From the NCBI GenBank assembly GCA_030040235.1, contig JASHUC010000123.1:1-11420 (forward strand): a DNA stretch of 11,420 bases. Direction: 5' to 3'. A program made the position numbers and the translations under genes. Shown here piece by piece: positions 6,600-11,420 of this stretch. Below the pieces are notes generated by a model. The model saw only the letters and a list, made by a program, of their open reading frames with translations. It did not search any database and was not told the origin of the DNA. Each line of letters opens with the position of its first letter. The first letter of the stretch is position 1. The DNA comes from Gammaproteobacteria bacterium (GTDB lineage Bacteria; Pseudomonadota; Gammaproteobacteria; Steroidobacterales; Steroidobacteraceae).

Positions 6600-7487
6600 T
6601 CAGCCCGAGGTGTTCCTCACGAAATCCCGGATGCGCTCGCCGAGGTACGCATCGGGCGAGTTGAGATGCATCGTCGAGCTCAGGTGGTTGTGACCCGGCA
6701 GATACACGAAGCCCGGCAGCTGCCCCCGCTTGGCGAGGAAGGCTTGCAGTACGCCCATCGTTTGCTGCTGGAACTCCGGCGGATCCATTTCCGTCAGCAC
6801 GAACAGAAGCGGAACGGGCGTCTCGAGCAGACCCGCGCGCGTCGACGCACGGGCGTATTGCGCCGGGTCCTCGCCGAAGTAGGCGATGTGCATGGGATTG
6901 CGCCCGGCCGCGGAGAGATCGTACATGCCGGAGAGCAGAATCGCGCCGGCGATGCCCGGCCCTGCCGACGGCTGCAGATCTCGATGCACGACGTACGAGG
7001 CCGCGTGCACCGCACCCGCGGACGTCCCGAGCAGAAAGATCCGCTCAGGGTCTCCTCCGTGGGAGCCAATGTGGGTGCGGACCCAGCTCAAGGCTGCACC
7101 CACGTCCTCACGCCCGGCGGGCCAGCGGTGGGCGGGGGCGAGCCGGTACGTCATGTTCACCCCGACCATTCCGTGGCGCACGGCCCAGAGTGCGACGTTG
7201 TCGTTGTAGGGTGAGCCGGGCAAGTGCTTGTCCCCCCCGACGAAGCCTCCGCCGTGCACGAACAGCAGCACCGGCAGCGGCCCCCCGGCGGCCGACTCCG
7301 GCGCAAAGACATCGAGGCGGTTGCGCTCGTCGGTACCATAGCGGATATCGCGCGACAGCCGCACACCGCGATACTCCTCGCGCTCGTGGAACTGCGCGTA
7401 CAGCGCGGCGGTCGGCTCTATCGCCGGCAGGATCTCCCGGCCCAAGCCACGAATGCGTCGTGAGATCTCGAGGACGTCGAATGGCAT
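6600..7487 (-). CDS. Alpha/beta-hydrolase, HSL/BD-FAE-like carboxylesterase
   Basis: A 295-residue cytoplasmic enzyme with no signal peptide, probably hydrolysing a small carboxylic ester or amide. Motifs in order: oxyanion-hole HGGGF (78-82), nucleophile elbow GTSAG with S156, acid D235 in TEMDPPE, and the catalytic histidine in PGHNHLSS (H266 or H268). HGGGF places it with hormone-sensitive-lipase-type and kynurenine-formamidase-like esterases; the sequence does not decide the substrate. The ATG at 7487 has a strong GGGAGGA six bases upstream, so a longer frame reaching 7595 is rejected; it would also run into the divergent Nudix gene. It lies 152 bp upstream of the secreted-protein/ABC operon on the same strand and may have its own transcript. 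Confidence 0.88.
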   Translation of the reverse strand: MPFDVLEISRRIRGLGREILPAIEPTAALYAQFHEREEYRGVRLSRDIRYGTDERNRLDVFAPESAAGGPLPVLLFVHGGGFVGGDKHLPGSPYNDNVALWAVRHGMVGVNMTYRLAPAHRWPAGREDVGAALSWVRTHIGSHGGDPERIFLLGTSAGAVHAASYVVHRDLQPSAGPGIAGAILLSGMYDLSAAGRNPMHIAYFGEDPAQYARASTRAGLLETPVPLLFVLTEMDPPEFQQQTMGVLQAFLAKRGQLPGFVYLPGHNHLSSTMHLNSPDAYLGERIRDFVRNTSG

Positions 7488-7512
7488 AGATTCCTCCCGA
7501 AGTGAGCGATCG

Positions 7513-7542
7513 CGATGGGCTGGCACGAAGCTTAACCCATCG
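7513..7542. promoter_or_regulatory. Inverted repeat in the divergent hydrolase/Nudix promoter region
   Basis: CGATGGG (7513-7519) and CCCATCG (7536-7542) are exact inverted copies separated by 16 bases. They sit in the 94-bp space shared by two divergent genes, where an operator for both would be expected. No regulator can be named, and no strong sigma-70 promoter is obvious. Confidence 0.3.
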
Positions 7543-7581
7543 ACAATCGCCGCCGCGGCGCCGTATGCTGAGGTGCCGGCC

Positions 7582-8127
7582 ATGAATTTCTGCACCCATT
7601 GCGGCAGCCCGGTCGAGCTTCGGAATCCTCCGGGAGATCATCTGCCGCGGTACATCTGCACCGCATGTGGCGAGGTTCATTACCAGAACCCACGCCTGGT
7701 CGTGGGCTGTGTGCCCGAGCATCAGGGACGGATTCTGCTGTGCCGGCGCGCGATCGAGCCGCGCCGCGGGTACTGGACGGTGCCCGCCGGCTTCATGGAG
7801 AACGGCGAGACGCTGCAGCAGGCCGCCGCGCGCGAGTCGCGCGAGGAGGCGCGGGTAGAGGTCGAGATCGGGTCACTGCTCTCGATCGTGCACGTGCTGC
7901 ACGCCGAGCAGGTGCACGTGTTCTTTCGCGCCCTGCTCAGGCGGCCCGAGTTCGCGCCGGGACCCGAGAGCCTCGAGGTCGAGCTCATCGAGCCGGCCGG
8001 CATCCCCTGGAGCGACATCGCTTTCCCCAGCACCGAATTCACGCTGCGGCGCTACCTCGAGGATCGCGCGGCCGGGCGCGAGTCCTATCACTTCGCGGAG
8101 TTCACCCGGCGCCTGGCCGCGAACTGA
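7582..8127 (+). CDS. Zinc-ribbon Nudix hydrolase
   Basis: A 181-residue cytoplasmic enzyme. An N-terminal zinc ribbon uses C4, C7, C26 and C29 (CTHC, CTAC). The Nudix domain follows, with box G70-x5-E76-x7-R84-E85-x2-E88-E89 binding the metal for pyrophosphate-bond hydrolysis. The box glycine after EE is an arginine (R91, EEARV); as far as I recall this EEAR form is common in this zinc-ribbon subfamily, so the protein is probably active. Nudix hydrolases cleave nucleoside diphosphates linked to another moiety (ADP-ribose, NADH, sugar nucleotides); the substrate here is unknown. The ATG at 7582 has GAGGTG six bases upstream and starts the conserved MNFCTHCG, so an upstream in-frame extension is not used. 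It is divergent from the esterase and 69 bp ahead of fdxA. Confidence 0.92.
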   Translation: MNFCTHCGSPVELRNPPGDHLPRYICTACGEVHYQNPRLVVGCVPEHQGRILLCRRAIEPRRGYWTVPAGFMENGETLQQAAARESREEARVEVEIGSLLSIVHVLHAEQVHVFFRALLRRPEFAPGPESLEVELIEPAGIPWSDIAFPSTEFTLRRYLEDRAAGRESYHFAEFTRRLAAN

Positions 8128-8131
8128 ACTC

Positions 8132-8153
8132 CGAGGCGCCTCGCGCACGCGAG
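8132..8153. repeat. Overlapping palindromes between the Nudix gene and fdxA
   Basis: CGAGGCGCCTCG (8132-8143) is a perfect palindrome, and CTCGCG-CA-CGCGAG (8140-8153) is a second inverted repeat overlapping it. They begin five bases after the Nudix stop codon. No T-run follows, so they may be a weak terminator, an mRNA-stabilising fold, or chance in GC-rich sequence. Confidence 0.35.
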
Positions 8154-8161
8154 CGCACACG

Positions 8162-8174
8162 TGGCAAAATAAGC
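8162..8174 (+). promoter_or_regulatory. Candidate extended -10 promoter of fdxA
   Basis: TGGCAAAATAAGC contains TG, one base, then CAAAAT, which fits an extended -10 element (four of six hexamer matches). No good -35 is visible. Transcription would start near 8177, leaving room for the fdxA ribosome-binding site. The identical 13-mer occurs upstream of the acyltransferase at 10726-10738. Confidence 0.4.
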
Positions 8175-8196
8175 CCGTGTAGACCCGAGGAACGGC

Positions 8197-8520
8197 ATGA
8201 CTTTCGTCGTCACAGAGAACTGTATCAAGTGCAAGTACATGGACTGCGTGGAAGTGTGTCCCGTGGACTGCTTCCACGAGGGTCCGAATTTCCTGGTCAT
8301 CGACCCTGATGAGTGCATCGACTGCACCCTCTGCGAGCCCGAGTGCCCGGTCGAGGCGATCTTCTCCGAAGAGGAGCTTCCGGCCGGACAGGAGTCGTTC
8401 AAGGCATTGAATGCCCAGCTCGCCAGGAAATGGCCGGTCATCGCCGAGAAAAAGGAGCCGCCGGCCGACGCGAAGGAGTGGGAAGGCAAGCCGGGCAAGC
8501 TCAAGCTGCTCGAGACTTGA
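8197..8520 (+). CDS. fdxA: Seven-iron ferredoxin FdxA (3Fe-4S/4Fe-4S)
   Basis: A 107-residue soluble electron carrier, collinear with Azotobacter vinelandii ferredoxin I. All nine cysteines of that family are at the expected places, counting Met as 1: C9, C12, C17, C21, C25, C40, C43, C46 and C50. C9, C17 and C50 would hold the 3Fe-4S cluster and C21, C40, C43 and C46 the 4Fe-4S cluster, with C12 and C25 extra; the cluster assignment is by homology. The long C-terminal tail (about 55-107, LARKWPVI...KLKLLE) is typical of FdxA. GAGGAA lies five bases before the ATG. The physiological partner is not evident from neighbours. The gene probably has its own promoter and ends at a hairpin shared with the convergent dsbC. 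Confidence 0.97.
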   Translation: MTFVVTENCIKCKYMDCVEVCPVDCFHEGPNFLVIDPDECIDCTLCEPECPVEAIFSEEELPAGQESFKALNAQLARKWPVIAEKKEPPADAKEWEGKPGKLKLLET

Positions 8521-8527
8521 TGCCCGC

Positions 8528-8547
8528 GCGGCCTGCGAGGCCGCTTT
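8528..8547 (+). terminator. Rho-independent-type terminator after fdxA
   Basis: GCGGCC (8528-8533) and GGCCGC (8539-8544) form a six-pair GC stem with loop TGCGA, followed by TTT. It lies 8 bases after the fdxA stop and just before the convergent dsbC stop, filling the 29-bp gap. The T-run is short. For dsbC transcripts the same stem lacks a U-tract. Confidence 0.65.
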
Positions 8548-8549
8548 GA

Positions 8550-9269
8550 TCAGTGGTCGACGTCGCGCAGAGTCTGCGCAAGCTCGATGGGCGGGACGTA
8601 TCCCGGAAGCATCTCACCGTCGCTCAGCACGATGGCAGGCGTGCCATCGAGGTCGAACTCGCGCCCGAGCTCGTACTCGCGGGCGACCGGGGTGTTCGGA
8701 CACATCTTGACGTCGAGCGTCTGGCCCAGCTTGGCGCGCGTCAATGCCTGCTGGCGGTTCGGCGAGCACCACACTTCCTCGGCCTTCGTCCACGACTCCG
8801 TATTGGGCCCGGTGCGCGGATAGAAAATGTACCGTACGCGGATGCCGAGGCGGTTGTATTCGGCAATCTCGCTGTGGAATTTGCGGCAGTAGGCGCAGTC
8901 CACGTCCGTGAAGACCGTGACGGTGTGGCGCGCGTCCCTCGGCCCGAAGATCACCATTTGCGACTCGGGTATGGACGAGAGCATCTGCACGCGGATCGCA
9001 CGGCGCTGCTTCTCGGTGAGGTTGACGTTGGTGCGAAGGTCGTAGAGATCGCCGGCGATGGCGTATTTACCGTCCGCGGAGACGTACGCCGCATCCGTGC
9101 CGTGCAGGACCTCGAACAGTCCCGGCACCGGCGTCGCGTGCACGTCGTCCGGATTGGTGCCGGGGATCTTGCTGGCGATCGCGGCGCGGGGATCCGTGCT
9201 CGCCTGATTCGCTCCCAGCGCAAACGGAGCGAGGACCATCGCAGCAAGGACCAGAAGGAGCGATTTCAT
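8550..9269 (-). CDS. dsbC: Thiol:disulfide interchange protein DsbC
   Basis: A 239-residue periplasmic disulfide isomerase. Residues 1 to about 20 are a signal peptide (MKSLLLVLAAMVLAPFALGA). An N-terminal dimerisation domain (about 25-100) precedes a thioredoxin-fold domain with active site C125-A-Y-C128. A second cysteine pair at C168 and C190 has exactly the spacings of the E. coli structural disulfide (40 residues from the active site, 22 apart). GTPAIV supplies the cis-proline loop. DsbC reshuffles wrong disulfides and is kept reduced by DsbD, which is not in this window. The ATG at 9269 is chosen for the signal peptide; its ribosome site is weak. It lies downstream of xerD on the same strand, as in E. 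coli, here with a 261-bp gap that contains hairpins, so it may be transcribed separately. Confidence 0.94.
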   Translation of the reverse strand: MKSLLLVLAAMVLAPFALGANQASTDPRAAIASKIPGTNPDDVHATPVPGLFEVLHGTDAAYVSADGKYAIAGDLYDLRTNVNLTEKQRRAIRVQMLSSIPESQMVIFGPRDARHTVTVFTDVDCAYCRKFHSEIAEYNRLGIRVRYIFYPRTGPNTESWTKAEEVWCSPNRQQALTRAKLGQTLDVKMCPNTPVAREYELGREFDLDGTPAIVLSDGEMLPGYVPPIELAQTLRDVDH

Positions 9270-9480
9270 GGTTACGACTCGCGTGCGGGTTGCACAGCCT
9301 CGACCGGCACGGCGGAGCAAGATTCGCCGCACCAGTCCTCAAGTCTACCAGAGCGCCGGTCCCGGCGCCGCCCGGGGCCTGAACATATCGCGGCGGCGGC
9401 CGGAACTCGCCGCTCGAGCTTGAGATTTCCGTCACGCCGGGGGCGCCGCCAGCATCGATCCGCGGAGCTCGGCTCCGGCC

Positions 9481-9530
9481 CGCCGTCCCTGACGGGCGTT
9501 CGGCTTTGCATCGCTTCGCGACGCAAAGCC
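9481..9530 (-). terminator. Paired hairpins directly after the xerD stop codon
   Basis: GGCTTTGC (9502-9509) pairs with GCAAAGCC (9523-9530), and inside it TCGC pairs with GCGA around a TTC loop, leaving only one A/C mismatch in a 13-position stem. The outer base touches the xerD stop codon. A smaller stem (CGCCGTC around 9481-9487 with GACGGGCG) follows on the minus strand. There is no U-run, so it may be a terminator, a 3'-end stabilising structure, or a member of a dispersed palindromic repeat family. Confidence 0.45.
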
Positions 9531-10460
9531 TCACCCCCTCGGGTGGTGTTGCGAGTGCAACTCCTTCATGCGCTCGCGCGCGACGTGCGTGTAGATCTGT
9601 GTGGTCGAAAGATCGCTGTGGCCGAGCAACATCTGCACGACGCGCAGGTCGGCGCCGTGATTGAGCAGGTGGGTCGCAAACGCGTGCCGCAGCGTGTGCG
9701 GGGAGAGCTCCTTGGCCACTCCGGCCTTGCGCGCATAGCGCTTGATGATGTGCCAGAAGGCCTGCCGCGTCATGCGATCGCCGCGGCGTGTGGGGAACAG
9801 GTAATCCGACTGACGCTCGAGCAGGATCTCGCCGCGCGGGGCGCGGGCGAACTCGTTGAGCCAGCGCATCGCCTCCTCGCCGAGCGGAATCAACCGCTCG
9901 CGATTGCCTTTGCCGACGATGCGCAGGACTCCCTGGTTCAGATTCACCTGCACGTGCCTGAGGTTGACGAGCTCGGAGACACGCACGCCCGTCGCGTACA
10001 GCACCTCGAGCATGGTCCGGTCTCGATGACCCAGCGGATCGCTCACCTGCGGGGCCGCGAGCAGCGCTTCGACCTCTTCCTCGGTGAGCGATTTCGGCAG
10101 CGAGCGGCCGATCTTGGGCATCGCGATGTCGGCCGTCGGGTCCTCACGGATGACGCTCTCGCGCACCAGGTATCTGAAGAAACGCCGGAAGCTCGACAGC
10201 TGCCGCGCGGTGGAGCGGGGACGGGCGCCCGCCTGCACGCGATAGGCGATGAAGTCCTGCAGATCGGAGCGCGAGGTTCGCACGATCGGAACGCCGCGTT
10301 CGGTGAGCCAGCGCGACAGCGCGGTAAGGTCGGCGCGGTATGCCGCGAGGGTATTGGAGGACAGGCCGCGTTCCATCCAAACCGCATCGAGAAACCGCGA
10401 GACCGCCGGATCGCACGCATCGGGCGTCGGGGTTGCGGCTGCTGCAGCGTGCTTGGACAA
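9531..10460 (-). CDS. xerD: Site-specific tyrosine recombinase XerD
   Basis: A 309-residue cytoplasmic recombinase that, with XerC, resolves chromosome dimers at dif under FtsK control. The SAM-like N-terminal domain spans about 20-105 (FLDAVWMERGLSSNTLAAYR matches XerD rather than XerC), and the catalytic domain follows. All active residues are present: R160 (TGVRVSEL), K184 (GKGNRE), H255 and R258 (HTLRH), H281 (LGHSDL) and nucleophile Y290 (TQIYTHV). The C-terminus (LHSQHHPRG) is XerD-like. The frame stays open upstream to 10769, but TTG at 10460 has GGTGAGG six bases before it and gives a normal length; GTG at 10472 is the alternative. The housekeeping identity and dsbC neighbour argue against a mobile-element integrase. 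Confidence 0.95.
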   Translation of the reverse strand: MSKHAAAAATPTPDACDPAVSRFLDAVWMERGLSSNTLAAYRADLTALSRWLTERGVPIVRTSRSDLQDFIAYRVQAGARPRSTARQLSSFRRFFRYLVRESVIREDPTADIAMPKIGRSLPKSLTEEEVEALLAAPQVSDPLGHRDRTMLEVLYATGVRVSELVNLRHVQVNLNQGVLRIVGKGNRERLIPLGEEAMRWLNEFARAPRGEILLERQSDYLFPTRRGDRMTRQAFWHIIKRYARKAGVAKELSPHTLRHAFATHLLNHGADLRVVQMLLGHSDLSTTQIYTHVARERMKELHSQHHPRG

Positions 10461-10466
10461 ATTGCG

Positions 10467-10473
10467 CCTCACC
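10467..10473 (-). promoter_or_regulatory. Ribosome-binding site deciding the xerD TTG start
   Basis: GGTGAGG on the minus strand lies six bases before TTG at 10460. The competing GTG at 10472 overlaps this site and has no comparable purine run ahead of it. Confidence 0.6.
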
Positions 10474-10567
10474 TTCGGAAACGGTGCAAGCCGCAGCGCA
10501 ACGCTCGGTCGATGCGCGAAGCCGTTGGCCTGCGGGGACAGTATGGGGAGTGGCTCGCCGGACTCGG

Positions 10568-10583
10568 AGTGACCACTATCACA
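10568..10583. promoter_or_regulatory. CRP-like palindrome AGTGA-N6-TCACA
   Basis: AGTGACCACTATCACA matches the CRP/Clp consensus TGTGA-N6-TCACA at nine of ten defined positions. It lies between divergent xerD (108 bases from the start) and the acyltransferase (161 bases). Identification rests on consensus alone. Confidence 0.4.
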
Positions 10584-10725
10584 TCTAGAGCGCTGGCATG
10601 ACATAACGAGAACCAGTTCACTGTTTGCGCAGCGGATTCCTCTGCGGTGCGCCGCAACTGCTGTGATGTGCAGCGGCTGCTCGCGGGCGCGTGCGAGGCT
10701 CGGCGGCGAGCGAGCATCCCGAAGC

Positions 10726-10738
10726 TGGCAAAATAAGC
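10726..10738 (+). promoter_or_regulatory. Candidate extended -10 promoter of the acyltransferase gene
   Basis: This is an exact second copy of the 13-mer TGGCAAAATAAGC found upstream of fdxA. Read as an extended -10 element it would start transcription at about 10741-10745, at or next to the ATG at 10745, giving a leaderless or nearly leaderless message. That fits the absence of a good ribosome-binding site here. Confidence 0.4.
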
Positions 10739-10744
10739 GAACTG

Positions 10745-11420
10745 ATGCGTACGGTCCTGCACATCGCATACGGTGCCTACACCTATCTCGTGTTCGCCGC
10801 GCTCGGCCTGGCGGCCCTCATCGCGGTTCTGATCATGCCCGGCCTCGGGCGCCGGCGAGTCATCGCGCGGGCTGCCGCGCGGTGGTTCCTGCGCCTCGCC
10901 GGCATGCCGCTCGAGGTGAAGGGGCTCGACCGGCTCCCCGCCGGCCAGTGCGTGGTGGTGGCGAACCATGCGAGCTATCTCGATGGTCTGGTGCTCACCG
11001 CGGCACTGCCACCGCGGTTCGGCTTCGTCATCAAGCGTGAGATGGCGCGAGTGCCGCTCGCGGCCTCGCTGCTGCACCGAATCGGTGCCGAATTCGTCGA
11101 GCGCTTCGACCGTAACAAAGGCGCCGCCGATGCACGTCGCGTGCTGCGCAAGGCGACGACCGGGCAGTCGCTCGTGTTCTTTCCCGAAGGCACCTTCTCC
11201 GCACGGCCGGGACTGCTCAAGTTCCACACGGGCGCATTTCTCGCCGCGGCGCGCGCCGGCTGCCCGGTCGTGCCGGCAGCCGTCCGCGGCACGCGCGAGG
11301 CTCTGCCGCCGGAGCATCTGCTGCCCCGGGCGGCATCGTTGAGCGTGGAGCTGCTGAGCGCCGTCGAGCCCTCGGCGATGGATTCCGGCGGAGCGGCGAC
11401 CGAGCTGCGGGAACGCGCGC
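10745..11420 (+). CDS. PlsC-family acyltransferase (LPLAT), 3' end outside window
   Basis: The frame is open from ATG 10745 to the right edge (225 complete codons) with no stop, so the C-terminus is missing. It encodes a membrane-associated 1-acyl-sn-glycerol-3-phosphate acyltransferase-like enzyme of phospholipid synthesis. One membrane helix lies near residues 13-32. The catalytic motif is NHASYLD (H75 and D80, the HX4D pair), followed by FPEGTFS (146-152), which binds the glycerol-phosphate acceptor, and a later VVPAAVRG motif. The first motif differs from E. coli PlsC (NHQNNYD), so this may be a paralogue rather than the main PlsC. The ATG lacks a strong ribosome-binding site; it is divergent from xerD. 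Confidence 0.9.
   Translation, partial: MRTVLHIAYGAYTYLVFAALGLAALIAVLIMPGLGRRRVIARAAARWFLRLAGMPLEVKGLDRLPAGQCVVVANHASYLDGLVLTAALPPRFGFVIKREMARVPLAASLLHRIGAEFVERFDRNKGAADARRVLRKATTGQSLVFFPEGTFSARPGLLKFHTGAFLAAARAGCPVVPAAVRGTREALPPEHLLPRAASLSVELLSAVEPSAMDSGGAATELRERA

Noticed and set aside
7520..7536. Sigma-54 promoter (CTGGCACGA then TT) ahead of the Nudix gene
   Set aside because: The -24 element is excellent, but the invariant GC of the -12 element is AA, so function is unlikely.
9531..10460. Tyrosine recombinase as a mobile-element integrase
   Set aside because: Close collinearity with XerD, including its N- and C-terminal signatures, and the dsbC neighbour indicate the housekeeping recombinase.
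8553..10601. 682-codon open frame on the plus strand across dsbC and xerD
   Set aside because: It is antisense to two well-recognised genes, is Arg/Ala/Gly-rich with no domain, and is the usual product of third-position GC bias.
10469..11317. 282-codon minus-strand frame opposite the acyltransferase
   Set aside because: The plus strand carries clear NHASYLD and FPEGTFS motifs in one uninterrupted frame; the antisense reading has none.
1..11420. CRISPR array, rRNA or complete tRNA genes, complete insertion sequence
   Set aside because: No regularly spaced long repeats, no rRNA-like stretches, no full cloverleaf, and no transposase with terminal inverted repeats were seen by eye.

Overview
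The window is high-GC bacterial chromosome. The encoded proteins point to a gammaproteobacterium: an Azotobacter-type seven-iron ferredoxin, an E. coli-like XerD, and a xerD-dsbC order also found in E. coli. A Chromatiales, Nevskiales or Steroidobacterales-like lineage is plausible, but the sequence does not fix it. Most of the window (about 1600 to the end) is dense, ordinary-looking housekeeping and transport sequence. The first ~1.55 kb is less GC-rich (hand counts of single 60-base lines: 57% at 541-600 against 72% at 2101-2160), is partly empty of genes, and looks like accessory DNA.

Layout. Bases 1-379 hold no convincing gene; a tRNA-3'-end-like sequence lies at 305-330. A minus-strand gene (380-1456) encodes a winged helix-turn-helix, a GHKL ATPase and a STAS-like segment in one chain. 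Three TTGACAA copies spaced exactly 22 bp lie just upstream of it, over its likely promoter. Next, still on the minus strand, is an operon read from 6447 down to 1614: a secreted protein with two NTF2-like halves, then two ABC half-exporters that overlap by ATGA and should form a heterodimer. An alpha/beta-hydrolase (6600-7487, minus) lies upstream of that operon and is divergent from a zinc-ribbon Nudix hydrolase (7582-8127, plus). The ferredoxin gene fdxA (8197-8520, plus) follows and converges on dsbC (8550-9269, minus), with a terminator hairpin between them. xerD (9531-10460, minus, probable TTG start) lies upstream of dsbC. A PlsC-family acyltransferase (10745 onward, plus) diverges from xerD and runs off the right edge.

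How the genes fit together. The ABC pair and the secreted protein share a transcript and probably one envelope-related task, substrate unknown. xerD and dsbC are core functions (chromosome dimer resolution, periplasmic disulfide isomerisation). The most unusual item is the DNA-binding/ATPase/STAS fusion with its three-site operator candidate: it looks like a partner-switching regulator condensed into one protein that may control its own promoter. Other signals worth checking are an identical 13-mer upstream of fdxA and the acyltransferase, a CRP-like site between xerD and the acyltransferase, and a long hairpin abutting the xerD stop codon.
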